Assembly (NCBI GenBank): GCA_019313605.1
Contig: JAFDAW010000040.1
Coordinates: forward strand, 1 to 26,335
Source of the DNA: Deltaproteobacteria bacterium
Lineage (GTDB): Bacteria > Myxococcota_A > UBA9160 > SMWR01
DNA length: 26,335 nt
Reading direction: 5' to 3'
A program made the position numbers and the translations under genes. This document shows, one piece after another, positions 1-7,785 of this stretch (positions are counted from its first letter, which is position 1; the number at the start of each line of letters is the position of its first letter). The notes beneath the pieces are model-generated. The model made no database searches. It was given only the letters and a program-made list of their open reading frames with translations, and was not told where the DNA came from.

Positions 1-1
1 C

Positions 2-715
2 AGTGAAATCTCGAATGGAGAGTTCTGGTCGTCCGGAGCGTTTCAACCCAATGAGCCCGCTGACGTTCTAGGCTGGATTCCACGGTCGGCAAATATGGCT
101 GAGGAAATCGCAAAATATGTGAGTCCGCTGGAGTACGACAATGTCATTTACATCTCCAGCGAACCCTTTATTGCCGCTACCGGAATGATGCGAAGTGAAC
201 TCTATTGGCCAGGATTTGGATATGCATTCCGATCCCAGATCGAGATCCCTTCGAACTATTTGCAATCTTATCTTGCCACTGGTGACAGCACGATCATCAA
301 ACGAACGCTGATTCACGAATTTGGCCACACGATCGGCCTGGGCCATTCCGGATTTTTGTCCTGCGGCGAAGGCCAGGTGGATCGCCTGCTCAGTCCCGAT
401 GTTCCCGCATGCCAGTACATCGCATACGGCTCTGGCTGTGACGTCATGGGAAGCGGTTCCGGCTATCCCAATCTGGTTCAACTGGAGCGCATGGGTTGGG
501 TACAGGATCTGGATGCGCCTCGTTCTGATCTGACTTTGTTTGGGTACTACCAGACAGTGACCTCGGACGGCATTTATTCGATCAATCCCCTGCGCGGCTT
601 CGACGAAGTCGGATATGAACGTTTGAAGGGGATCAAGATTCCCCGCGGCGATGGATCCAGTTTCTATATCGAGTACCGAAGGCGCGCGGGTTTTGATGCC
701 TACATCTCTGATTAG
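2..715 (+). CDS. Zinc metalloprotease, M11/gametolysin-like, 5' partial and ended by an in-frame TAG
   Basis: The frame is open from the first bases of the window, so the true start lies upstream. The visible part is the catalytic C-terminal half of a metzincin-type peptidase. The zinc motif HEFGHTIGLGH (HExxHxxGxxH) is encoded at 314-346, giving three histidine ligands and the catalytic Glu. A short Cys-containing segment then leads to CDVMGSGSG, which fits the Met-turn. The later FYIEYRR segment fits the beta-rich C-terminal part of gametolysin-like proteins. These enzymes are usually secreted; the signal peptide would lie outside the window. Translation stops at TAG 713-715, but the same frame continues at once with sequence expected for the C-terminus of this family (next entry). 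I am confident of a metzincin and less so of the exact subfamily. Confidence 0.82.
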   Translation, partial: SEISNGEFWSSGAFQPNEPADVLGWIPRSANMAEEIAKYVSPLEYDNVIYISSEPFIAATGMMRSELYWPGFGYAFRSQIEIPSNYLQSYLATGDSTIIKRTLIHEFGHTIGLGHSGFLSCGEGQVDRLLSPDVPACQYIAYGSGCDVMGSGSGYPNLVQLERMGWVQDLDAPRSDLTLFGYYQTVTSDGIYSINPLRGFDEVGYERLKGIKIPRGDGSSFYIEYRRRAGFDAYISD

Positions 716-922
716 ATGAATTTGGGAGGAGCTCGCATCATGCTCGAAAAACCAAAATCGGTTCACCGGAATGGAAATCTCATCGATCCCATCGAGGGTA
801 CTCGGAGATCGAATCCGGTCTTGCAACTCGATGAAACCTTCACCGATTGGGTCAGCGGCGCGTCGATTACGGTTCAAGCTGTGCAAGATGACCGGCTGGA
901 ATTGAAAGTGGAGTTTGATTAG
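716..922 (+). pseudogene. C-terminal continuation of the metalloprotease after the in-frame TAG
   Basis: This 68-codon segment is in exactly the same frame as the upstream metalloprotease and begins directly after its TAG. Its sequence (GGARIML, then LIDP, then LDETFTDWVSGASITVQAV) resembles the closing beta-sandwich of gametolysin-like proteins, where a 'G(V)xI..LLD..' stretch precedes 'xTFTDxxxGxxITV'. It is therefore more likely the severed tail of one gene than an independent small gene. An ATG directly follows the TAG, and the only GGAGG-like stretch lies inside the segment, before the second ATG (740). Possible explanations are a recent nonsense mutation, a sequencing error, or amber readthrough/recoding. 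The segment ends at its own TAG at 920-922. Confidence 0.6.
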
Positions 923-1053
923 ACCGCTCAGTCATGATGCGAGTGGATTGGATGGGTACTCATCCACGTCACCATCCGCCAGGCTCTCTTTCGTGAGAGA
1001 ACACCTTCTCTCGTTGTCGAACGCCTGTAGGGGAATCGCGGGGAGGAGGGTAA

Positions 1054-3639
1054 TTATTGAGTCGTAGCTGGGATTTCAGGGATCGGTTCCAACTCCCCGT
1101 TGCGCTCCATCTCCCGTACCCGTGCCAGTTGAGCGGCCATGTCGGCTTCGATCTCGGCGACCATCGCCTGGTATTCGGGTTCGTCGTGCAAGAGCTCCAA
1201 TTCGGGTTTTTCGAGTAGCCACCACCACGCCCCACGCCAGCCCGCATCGATATACTGCCGAAGCGCCGATAGTGCCTTCTGCTTCTCTCCACGTTGGGCA
1301 TGGATGAGCACGTTGAAAATTGCAGACCCGCGTATGCCGATGAGCGGCGTGTTTCGGAGCTCCTCGAGGCTTCGCGTGAGGAGCAGCTCGGATTGCTCCC
1401 GATCGCCGGTCCTGTCCAGGACCAACGCGAGATCGACGGCGTACCGAACGTTGGATTGTTCGACTCTCGGATCCCCTTCGATCAGCAATTCGGGATAGTG
1501 CTCCTCGTAGAGAGCGCGTGCCTCGGCATAGCGTCCCTCTCTGATTCTGCGATCTCTCATAAAGGTCAGTGAGAGTTCGTCTCGTGGACGGATTTCATAG
1601 GCTTTGTCGCCGTAAACCCGCGCAGCTGCATCATCCCCTCGAAAAATCGCGAGAGCTTGCAGCGCGTCAATCGCGTAGTACTCCTCGGGGTCCATCTCGT
1701 AGGCGCGCGAGATCCAGTGCTCGGCCTCATCGGGGTCTCCGAGTTCGAGCCAGAGCCAGCCATAGATGGCGTAGCTCCATGCATTTGGATCGATGATGAG
1801 GCCCTTCCTTTGCGAGATGATGGCTTCGTCGATCCTCCCGGTATCGAACCAGTGATGCCCCATGACCCCAAAGTAGACTCCGGCGAAATCTGGATCGATC
1901 TCGAGCGCTAGCTCGTGCCACCTCTGGCTCTCCTCGAGGCGCCCAAGCGTGCGGAGGATCTCACCGGCCAGCTGGATTGGCTCAGCGGACAAAGGGTCCA
2001 ACTCGACAGCTCTCTTGGTGAGCGCGAGCGCCTCTTCGTACCGGCCAAACTTGAAAAACAAGAGACTGCCGTATTCGAAAAAGGCCCTCTGAGAGCTGGG
2101 GCCCAGCGTCACCGCGCGTTGATACGCGGCTGCGGCGCCTGCGAAATCGGTCTCCAACCACCGGATGCGCGCGAGGACTGCGTGAGCGTCTCCCAGCCTA
2201 GCGTCTATCGCCAATGCCTTGTTTGCCATCGCTCGTGCTCTTTCAAGCACATCCATTCGAAGCAGACCGGCGGAGTCATCTTCGACCATGAAGCTGTCTG
2301 CGAGACCGACATAAGCCAGCGCGAATTCTGGATCGAGATCGATGGCCTTTTCGAATAATTTGATCGCTTCGACCGTCTCCTCCGCAGCCAGACGCCGCTT
2401 GCCCCGGAGATAAGCCTGATAGGCTTCGAGGTTCTCCGTGGGTTCGGTCGCGAGTCGATCGCGATCTTCGGATGACAATCTCACGCGCAGCGTAGTCGCA
2501 ATAGCCGTCGCGATCTCCGTCTGAATGGCGAAGATGTTGGTGAGCTCGCGGTCGTAGGTTTCGGACCAGAGGTGGAAGCCGTCCTTGGCGTTGTTCAGCT
2601 GCGCGGTGATGCGCACCCGATCACCCGCCTTGCGCACACTGCCCTCCAGGATCACGTCGGCGTTGAGCGCTTCGCCAATCTCCGTGAGATTCGCATCGGA
2701 GTTCCTGAAGGAGAACGAGGAGGTACGGCCCACTACACGCAGGTCCTCGAACTGCGCCAACGTGTTGAGCAGCTCTTCTGCGATCCCATCCGCGAAATAC
2801 TCCTGGCCTGCGTCCGCGCTCATGTTGAGGAACGGCAGCACCGCGATCGACTTTCCCAGCTCAACCGGCTCTGCAGCAAGAACCCGCTCGGCAGCTGCGG
2901 TCGCCGGCTCTGGTTCGGTTTCCAGCACGTAGTGGTCCACGGCCAGAAATACGACGGCGAGTGCCAACAGTCCGATGATCGAGAAGTCGAGCTTGCGGCC
3001 CGTCTGCTGCGTGATCGACTCCGCACGATCGACGCTCTTTTCGAGCTTGATCCCCTCTGGCGTGAGCTCGAATGCCCAGGCCAGGATCAGCGCGGAGGGG
3101 AAGCCAAGGATCACCAGAAAGGTGAGCACCTTCATCACCCAGTGGGGCGCCTCGAAGGTAGGCAGCACGACCGACGCCATTTCCATCAGCAGCCAGGCGA
3201 CGATCCCATAGGCGACGCCCACCCGGAAGACGTTGCGGCGCTTGAGTTCGGCGATGAGTGACTTCGGGGCGGCCCCCGCTGATTCGGACCCGGAATGCGC
3301 CGACGACGGCGGAGCCGTCTCGGGTACCGAGAGATCGGTCACCTCCGCCACGAAGCGGAAGCCCTTGCCGTGCTCGGTGTGCAGCACCGCCTGGTGTTCA
3401 CCGTCGTCGCCCACCGCCTGGCGGGCCTTCTGGACGGCTGTGGAGAGCGCTGCCGGAGTCACGTGGAGGCCCGACCACAGGGCGTCGAGTAACTCGTCCG
3501 AGCAGACCACCCGCTCGCGGCGCTCGATCAGGTAGGCGAGCAGGTCGAAGGCCTTCGACTGGACCGGGATCCGCTGGCCCCCGCGCCGGAGGGTTCGCGT
3601 TTCGGTGTCGAGCTGGTACTCGCCGAATTGAACACGCAT
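1054..3639 (-). CDS. Membrane regulator: winged-helix domain, three TM segments, TolB-like domain, TPRs
   Basis: The predicted protein has 861 aa. Residues 1-103 form an OmpR/ToxR-type winged helix (starting MRVQFGEYQLDTETRTL, with the HGKGFRF wing strand). About 30 linker residues follow. Residues 135-195 hold two TM segments of the FRVGVAYGIVAWLL...FPSALILAWAFELTPEG type. A third TM segment lies near 217-237. A TolB-like/FlgO-like domain (SIAVLPF, YFADGIAEELL, VILEGSVR) spans about 265-400. TPR-type helical repeats run to the C-terminus (for example the AIDLDPEFALAYVGLADSF segment). Three TM segments place the DNA-binding domain in the cytoplasm and the sensor/TPR part in the periplasm. The frame stays open to 3960, but I chose ATG 3639 because it starts the winged-helix fold, has an AGAAGAG ribosome-binding site, and avoids overlap with the divergent lipoprotein gene. 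It is probably a one-component signalling regulator; its target is unknown. Confidence 0.88.
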   Translation of the reverse strand: MRVQFGEYQLDTETRTLRRGGQRIPVQSKAFDLLAYLIERRERVVCSDELLDALWSGLHVTPAALSTAVQKARQAVGDDGEHQAVLHTEHGKGFRFVAEVTDLSVPETAPPSSAHSGSESAGAAPKSLIAELKRRNVFRVGVAYGIVAWLLMEMASVVLPTFEAPHWVMKVLTFLVILGFPSALILAWAFELTPEGIKLEKSVDRAESITQQTGRKLDFSIIGLLALAVVFLAVDHYVLETEPEPATAAAERVLAAEPVELGKSIAVLPFLNMSADAGQEYFADGIAEELLNTLAQFEDLRVVGRTSSFSFRNSDANLTEIGEALNADVILEGSVRKAGDRVRITAQLNNAKDGFHLWSETYDRELTNIFAIQTEIATAIATTLRVRLSSEDRDRLATEPTENLEAYQAYLRGKRRLAAEETVEAIKLFEKAIDLDPEFALAYVGLADSFMVEDDSAGLLRMDVLERARAMANKALAIDARLGDAHAVLARIRWLETDFAGAAAAYQRAVTLGPSSQRAFFEYGSLLFFKFGRYEEALALTKRAVELDPLSAEPIQLAGEILRTLGRLEESQRWHELALEIDPDFAGVYFGVMGHHWFDTGRIDEAIISQRKGLIIDPNAWSYAIYGWLWLELGDPDEAEHWISRAYEMDPEEYYAIDALQALAIFRGDDAAARVYGDKAYEIRPRDELSLTFMRDRRIREGRYAEARALYEEHYPELLIEGDPRVEQSNVRYAVDLALVLDRTGDREQSELLLTRSLEELRNTPLIGIRGSAIFNVLIHAQRGEKQKALSALRQYIDAGWRGAWWWLLEKPELELLHDEPEYQAMVAEIEADMAAQLARVREMERNGELEPIPEIPATTQ

Positions 3640-3653
3640 GAGCGTTGACGCTC
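3640..3653. promoter_or_regulatory. Inverted repeat abutting the regulator start codon
   Basis: GAGCGT-TG-ACGCTC is a perfect 6-bp inverted repeat with a 2-nt centre, directly upstream of the regulator's ATG and touching its likely ribosome-binding site (3651-3657 on the minus strand). It could be an autoregulatory operator or a small RNA hairpin. Function is inferred from position only. Confidence 0.25.
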
Positions 3654-3800
3654 TTCTGTTCCCCGCGGGCGATTGTGCCACGTCCTTGCCTCCGGGGGAT
3701 AGGGCAGAGCGAAGAAATCGCCAAGAAAAGACTGAGAAGAGGCCACGAACGGATTGAGCTTCGAATCCGATGCGTTGGTAGTCAGAAAACAGGCGGAAAT

Positions 3801-3844
3801 GGCTCGATGAGCCGCGGGAAAGCCCGGAGGCGCCCGTTTCCCGC
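3801..3844 (+). promoter_or_regulatory. Two adjacent inverted repeats in the lipoprotein gene leader
   Basis: GGCTC-GAT-GAGCC (3801-3813) is followed without a gap by GCGGGAAA (3814-3821) pairing with TTTCCCGC (3837-3844) across a 15-nt spacer. The second stem ends seven bases before the AAGGAG ribosome-binding site at 3851-3856. The arrangement suits 5'-UTR hairpins or an operator. It is seen directly in the sequence; the role is inferred. Confidence 0.35.
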
Positions 3845-3862
3845 TCAAGAAAGGAGCTTGAA

Positions 3863-4423
3863 ATGATGGACAAGATCCGACTCATGGGATTGGGCCTGGT
3901 CGTTGCGCTGGTGGCTTCGGGTTGCGCCCCAATGGGGCACTTCCTGGCCGATCTCGACACTCAGCCGAAGCTCGAGGCCTGGGGGCCCGGAACGGTGTTC
4001 CCGAGCGTCGAGGCCGCTGCCGTTGACGCGCTGATCTACGTGTATCTGCAGGCCAGCAACGAACGCGATACCGAGCGGATGCGCGCTGGCACGATCTACA
4101 GTGTGGGAGCGGGTTACAGCTACGGTGAGATCCACGTCGCCAGCGGCCTGCTCGTGTACCGGATCGCCTATCCGCTGAAGCAGCGGGACGTCGCGCGCTT
4201 CCACATGTATCCACTCGAACCGGATCGTGACGTCGAATACGCCAACGAGCGGGCCACGCAGACGGATCGCCGCTCAGTGGCCGTGACCGATCCCCTGCAC
4301 CGGCCGCTCTTCATCCTGCACCCATCACTGGTCATTCGCGAGTATCGCGGTGGAGACGCCGAGGTCGTGGCAGTGGCGGACCTGCGACACCCGAAGTCGG
4401 TGATTCTGATCGCTGGAGAGTGA
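3863..4423 (+). CDS. Small outer-envelope lipoprotein, DUF4329-like
   Basis: The protein has 186 aa. The N-terminus has two positively charged residues, a hydrophobic stretch and a lipobox (VASGC, Cys at residue 21), so it should be processed by signal peptidase II and anchored to a membrane. The mature part begins with a segment like DUF4329 (FPSVEAAAVDAL, then GTIYSVGAGYSYGEI) and ends with a PLFILHPSLVIREY segment resembling the closing strand of that family. I see no HxH metal motif, so an enzymatic role is doubtful. AAGGAG at 3851-3856 serves either ATG 3863 (6-nt gap) or ATG 3866 (9-nt gap). It is divergent from the large regulator and lies 39 bp upstream of a small CxxC protein, probably in the same transcript. 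The lipoprotein call is firm; the family match is tentative. Confidence 0.8.
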   Translation: MMDKIRLMGLGLVVALVASGCAPMGHFLADLDTQPKLEAWGPGTVFPSVEAAAVDALIYVYLQASNERDTERMRAGTIYSVGAGYSYGEIHVASGLLVYRIAYPLKQRDVARFHMYPLEPDRDVEYANERATQTDRRSVAVTDPLHRPLFILHPSLVIREYRGGDAEVVAVADLRHPKSVILIAGE

Positions 4424-4462
4424 TCCGGAGGATTTCAGAATTCCTGGCACACGGAGGTTCGT

Positions 4463-4687
4463 ATGCGGCGGATGTGCTCATGGTGCAACGAGATTCTCGA
4501 GAGCGGAAGCTCGTCACCTCTACAGACGACACACGGAGTCTGCGCTCCGTGTGTTCAGAAACTGCTGGTCTCGATCGAAGGTTTTTGCGGGGAAGCTTCG
4601 AGTCGCTCTGGGGCGGAGTCGGAAGTGAATTCCAAGCCGTGTGAAGCAGACCCCCAGGTCGAATCTCGGGGTCTGCACACTCGGTGA
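4463..4687 (+). CDS. Small CxxC/CxxC putative zinc-binding protein
   Basis: The protein has 74 aa. Cys5-x2-Cys8 and His24-Gly-Val-Cys27-x2-Cys30 form a four-cysteine knuckle (CSWC ... HGVCAPC) followed by a short amphipathic helix (VQKLLVSIEGF). Tiny proteins with a 'CSWC...HGIC..C' layout are widespread in deltaproteobacteria and usually have no assigned function. GGAGG at 4453-4457, five bases before the ATG, supports this start. The C-terminal 30 residues look disordered and overlap a hairpin (4646-4676). The gene lies 39 bp after the lipoprotein gene on the same strand and may be co-transcribed with it. Metal binding is inferred from the cysteines only. Confidence 0.68.
   Translation: MRRMCSWCNEILESGSSSPLQTTHGVCAPCVQKLLVSIEGFCGEASSRSGAESEVNSKPCEADPQVESRGLHTR
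4646..4676 (+). terminator. Hairpin at the end of the lipoprotein/CxxC unit
   Basis: GCAGACCCC (4646-4654) pairs perfectly with GGGGTCTGC (4668-4676) over a 13-nt loop. It overlaps the last codons of the small CxxC gene and is not followed by a T-tract. It probably acts as a transcript-end or RNA-stabilising structure rather than a classical intrinsic terminator. Confidence 0.45.
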
Positions 4688-4715
4688 TTCCGGTGAGGGC
4701 AGAGGATCCGGCCGC

Positions 4716-4853
4716 TCAGGCGTAGGTGCGGGCCATCAGCAGAATCAGGCCCAAGTAGGTCAGTGATAGCCAGAGTTTTTGGCTCTTCAGTGCTCGACTC
4801 ACGCTTCCCCTCCGGCTGCTTTCTGGGCCGGCTCCCTCGGCCCACTTGCTCAT
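4716..4853 (-). CDS. Possible 45-aa single-TM peptide downstream of ftsZ
   Basis: On the minus strand an ATG (4851-4853) opens a 45-codon frame. It has a polar, basic N-terminal half (SKWAEGAGPESSRRGS, then ALKSQK) and a C-terminal hydrophobic segment LWLSLTYLGLILLMA ending in RTYA before TGA. The basic-then-hydrophobic order fits a single membrane-spanning peptide. I see no strong ribosome-binding site before the ATG; a GTG at 4802 is an alternative start. It lies on the same strand as ftsZ, 173 bp after its stop. The rest of the 4688-5026 gap holds only a weak terminator candidate. I do not recognise a family, and it could be a chance open frame. Confidence 0.35.
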   Translation of the reverse strand: MSKWAEGAGPESSRRGSVSRALKSQKLWLSLTYLGLILLMARTYA

Positions 4854-4952
4854 TGCCGACGCTCTCAGCCGGCCCTACTAGCTCTTTCGAAAATTCCCCC
4901 CAACACTTGAGTGCTAGCACACACAAATTCCAATTCCGTGAGTGTTGTCACC

Positions 4953-4979
4953 AAGAAAAGTGCTCCGACGGAGTTCGGA
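4953..4979 (-). terminator. Weak candidate intrinsic terminator after ftsZ
   Basis: On the minus strand, TCCGA pairs with TCGGA around a 6-nt loop (4964-4979). It is followed by GCA and then CTTTTCTT (4953-4960). The stem is short, so the call is tentative, but the place (about 50 bp after the ftsZ stop) is right for the end of the dcw transcript. Confidence 0.3.
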
Positions 4980-5026
4980 CGGAAATCAATGTGCAACTCG
5001 AGCGGGCACCGAGCCCCCTGCATCCT

Positions 5027-6367
5027 TCAATCTGCCGATCGGCGCAGGAAGGTCGGGATGTCCAGCTCGTCATCGAATGGCGACACCCAATCCGCTCCGT
5101 GCTCGCCTTCCGGCTCCTGTTGGAGGGGAGTCTGGGAGGGCGAGACCTCGCGGAAATCGGCCTGAGCGGGTTGGGAATCCAGCGTCGCCGCGGGTGTCAG
5201 GGTCTCCACGTGGCTCGAGCCACCGCTCGACTCGGGCCGCAGCGGGGTCACGTTCCCGTGCGAATCCGAGGGCAGTCCGAGATCCGGGCTGCGGCGGACG
5301 CGCGCATCGTCGAGACCGGTCGCGATGACCGTGACCCGCATCTCACCGGCCGGCATCTGTTCGTCGATCACGGCGCCGAAGATGATGTTTGCGTCTTCGT
5401 GGGCGGCTTCCTGGATCAGGGTCGAGGCCTCGTTCACCTCGAAGAGCGAGAGATCCTCTCCGCCCGTGATGTTGATCAGTACGCCGTGGGCGCCCTCGAT
5501 CGAGAGATCCTCGAGCAGCGGGCTCGAAATCGCCGAGCGCGCTGCTTCGACCGCGCGCTCCTCGCCCGAAGCGCTGCCGGTACCCATCAGCGCGACGCCC
5601 ATCTCGTTCATGATCGTGCGGACATCGGCGAAGTCGAGGTTGATCAGACCGTGGATCGTGATCAGGTCCGAGATGCCCCGCACGGCGTTGAACAGCACTT
5701 CGTCCGCGAGTTTGAAGGAGTCGCGAACCGAGGTGCCCTTGCCGGCGAGTGCGAGCAAGCGCTGGTTGGGGATCGTGATCACGGTGTCGACGACGCGATG
5801 GAGCTCGTCGAGACCGCGTTCCGCGTGCTTCATGCGCATGCGGCCTTCGAACTGGAAGGGCTTGGTGACGACGCCGACGGTGAGCGCTCCGAGTTCGCGC
5901 GCAACTTCTGCCACGACCGGTGCGGCACCCGTTCCCGTGCCGCCGCCGAGGCCGGCGGTGACGAAAACCATGTCGGTGTCATCGAGCAGTTCGCGGATGC
6001 GATCGCGCACTTCGGTTGCCGAGGTGCGGCCCTTGTCGGGATCTGCACCGCAACCGAGCCCGCGCGTCTCTTTGTCGCCCAACTGGAGCTTCATCGGCGC
6101 ACTGTTGTGTTGCAGCGCTTGCGAGTCCGTGTTGGCCGCAATGAACTGAACACCCGTCAGTCCCGAGCCGATCATCGTATTGACGGCGTTGCCGCCGCCG
6201 CCGCCCACGCCGATCACCTTGATCGACGCACGGGACGGACCCCCCTCGAATTGAAGGAGCTCGCGCTCTTCATCCGAACGGATCAGCTCGTCCGAGAGGG
6301 CGGGTTGATCCCCCCCCGCTTGGCGCGATTTATTTGAATTTGCAGACTGGTTCTTCTTCCTGGACAT
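5027..6367 (-). CDS. ftsZ: Cell division protein FtsZ
   Basis: The protein has 446 aa and is the tubulin-like GTPase that polymerises into the cytokinetic Z ring. The N-terminal 45 residues are charged and probably disordered. The GTPase domain then begins with IKVIGVGGGGGNAVNTM; the tubulin signature GGGTGTG is at residues 141-147, and the T7-loop NLDFADV follows. A variable Pro/Ser-rich linker leads to the C-terminal conserved peptide DIPTFLRR, the docking site for FtsA and other partners. I chose ATG 6367 over an upstream ATG at 6412 because a GGGGGGAAAA ribosome-binding site precedes it and conserved sequence starts later. It is the last dcw gene, separated from ftsA by a 144-bp gap with a strong palindrome. 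lpxC, often next in proteobacteria, is not present. Confidence 0.97.
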   Translation of the reverse strand: MSRKKNQSANSNKSRQAGGDQPALSDELIRSDEERELLQFEGGPSRASIKVIGVGGGGGNAVNTMIGSGLTGVQFIAANTDSQALQHNSAPMKLQLGDKETRGLGCGADPDKGRTSATEVRDRIRELLDDTDMVFVTAGLGGGTGTGAAPVVAEVARELGALTVGVVTKPFQFEGRMRMKHAERGLDELHRVVDTVITIPNQRLLALAGKGTSVRDSFKLADEVLFNAVRGISDLITIHGLINLDFADVRTIMNEMGVALMGTGSASGEERAVEAARSAISSPLLEDLSIEGAHGVLINITGGEDLSLFEVNEASTLIQEAAHEDANIIFGAVIDEQMPAGEMRVTVIATGLDDARVRRSPDLGLPSDSHGNVTPLRPESSGGSSHVETLTPAATLDSQPAQADFREVSPSQTPLQQEPEGEHGADWVSPFDDELDIPTFLRRSAD

Positions 6368-6451
6368 CGCTTTTCCCCCCACGCGATCTCGAGAACGCGC
6401 AAAATGTAACATGAAACTGAAGTTTTTGTGCCACCTTAGCTCGATAGTTGC

Positions 6452-6495
6452 GAAAAATCCCCGGGGGCACCAAAAATCCCCCAGGGGATTTTTGG
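6452..6495 (-). promoter_or_regulatory. Strong palindrome with overlapping repeat between ftsA and ftsZ
   Basis: CCAAAAATCCCC (6470-6481) and GGGGATTTTTGG (6484-6495) are perfect reverse complements around a 2-nt centre. A second AAAAATCCCC copy at 6453-6462 can pair alternatively with GGGGATTTTT at 6484-6493. On either strand the layout is A-tract, GC stem, T-tract, as in bidirectional intrinsic terminators. Two competing pairings could act as an attenuator that sets ftsZ dosage relative to ftsA. The structure is seen directly; the function is inferred. Confidence 0.6.
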
Positions 6496-6511
6496 TCCTC
6501 CCCGCTCACCA

Positions 6512-7744
6512 TTACTCGTCCTCCGAGAAGAACCAGTCCCGCATGCGCTGCCGTACCCGGCCGAAAATGGATTCGTCGCGGATCCGGAACCGGCCGCGGT
6601 CGTGCTGCTGCGACGCGCCGTAGATCGCGAGCCCTACACCGGTTGCATACATGGGGCCGCGTACCACGTCTTGCAGGCCGCCGATGTTTCGCGGGATCCC
6701 GCGCCGCACCGGGGCCTCGAAGACCTCCTCTGCGAGTTCCGGCATTCCCTCGAGCGCAGAGCAGCCACCCGTCAGAACCACGCCCGAAGGGATTCGATTC
6801 TCGAGTCCCTGCTTGGCGAGTTCCTGGCGCGCCAGGTTGAGGATCTCGTCGACGCGCGGCTCGATGATCTCGCAGAGCATCTTCCGCGACATCTGCCGGG
6901 GGCGGCGCCCACCGACGCTCGGAACGCTGAGGATGTCATCGCCCGACAGGTATCGCGCAGCCGCCACACCGAACTTCTTCTTGATCCGCTCGGCTTCGTC
7001 GAACGGCGTGCGTAAACCAACCGCGATGTCGTTCGTGATGTGGTAGCCGCCGAGGCTCAGCACCGATGTGTGTTTGATGGCGCCTTCTTCGAAGACTGCG
7101 ATGTCGGTCGTCCCGCCGCCGATGTCGATCAGACAGACACCGAGTTCGCGCTCGTCGGCGGCCAGTGCAGCCTCCGCGGACGCCAGCGGCTCGAGCACGA
7201 TGTCCATCACGTTGAGTCCCGCCCGGTTGGCGCACTTCACGATGTTCTGGGCGCTGGTCACCGCCGCGGTTACGATGTGGATCTGGGCTTCGAGCCGAAC
7301 ACCGCTCATGCCGAGGGGTTCGCGGATCCCATCCTGTTCGTCGATGATGAATTCCTGGGCGATCACGTGGATCACCTCGCGGTCCATCGGGATCGCGACT
7401 GCCTTGGCGGCATCGATGACGCGTCGGATGTCTCCTTCGCGAACTTCCCGATCCTTGACGGCGACCACTCCGTGGGAGTTGAAACCATCGATATGGCCGC
7501 CCGCGATTCCGGCGTAGACCGACGTGATCTCACAATCGGCCATCAGCTCCGCTTCTTCGACGGCCTGCTTGATCGAATTCACGGTCGCGTCGATGTCCAC
7601 CACGACTCCCTTGCGCAGGCCGCGCGAGGGATGGGTCCCGATTCCGATGATGTCCACGCCGTTTTCGGTCCGCTCGGCGACGATCACACAGATCTTGGTC
7701 GTCCCGATATCCAGCCCAATGATGAGATTGTCACCGCGATTCAT
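6512..7744 (-). CDS. ftsA: Cell division protein FtsA
   Basis: The protein has 410 aa and is the actin-like ATPase that tethers FtsZ to the membrane and recruits later divisome proteins. It shows the actin/Hsp70 phosphate-1 motif LDIGTTKICVIVAE near residues 10-24, the SHS2/1C subdomain (the DREV and IIDEQDG segments), phosphate-2 IDIGGGTTDIAVF and an adenosine motif (VLTGGCSALEGM). The C-terminal end (FGRVRQRMRDWFF) is a typical amphipathic membrane-targeting helix. Length is normal for the family. A GGGGGG stretch precedes the ATG. It lies 75 bp after ftsQ, unlike the overlapping junctions upstream, and a GC hairpin sits in that gap. Confidence 0.97.
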   Translation of the reverse strand: MNRGDNLIIGLDIGTTKICVIVAERTENGVDIIGIGTHPSRGLRKGVVVDIDATVNSIKQAVEEAELMADCEITSVYAGIAGGHIDGFNSHGVVAVKDREVREGDIRRVIDAAKAVAIPMDREVIHVIAQEFIIDEQDGIREPLGMSGVRLEAQIHIVTAAVTSAQNIVKCANRAGLNVMDIVLEPLASAEAALAADERELGVCLIDIGGGTTDIAVFEEGAIKHTSVLSLGGYHITNDIAVGLRTPFDEAERIKKKFGVAAARYLSGDDILSVPSVGGRRPRQMSRKMLCEIIEPRVDEILNLARQELAKQGLENRIPSGVVLTGGCSALEGMPELAEEVFEAPVRRGIPRNIGGLQDVVRGPMYATGVGLAIYGASQQHDRGRFRIRDESIFGRVRQRMRDWFFSEDE

Positions 7745-7785
7745 GTTCCCCCCTTTTCTGCGAAAGCCCGTTAGCGACTTCCGCG

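Noticed and set aside
68..886. A 272-codon open frame on the minus strand across the metalloprotease
   Set aside because: It mirrors the plus-strand frame that carries a clear HExxHxxGxxH zinc motif and shows no recognisable domain itself.
3640..3960. N-terminal extension of the large regulator
   Set aside because: It overlaps the divergent lipoprotein gene, has no domain character, and precedes a good ATG at the start of the winged helix.
4909..4920. CIRCE-like half site GAGTGCTAGCAC
   Set aside because: Only the GAGTGCTA arm resembles CIRCE; the paired TTAGCACTC arm at a 9-bp distance is missing and no heat-shock gene is nearby. It is a short palindrome only.
4763..6337. A 524-codon plus-strand open frame covering ftsZ
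   Set aside because: It is antisense to unmistakable FtsZ; such long shadows are common in GC-rich coding DNA. The same applies to long plus-strand frames over mraY, murE and ftsI.
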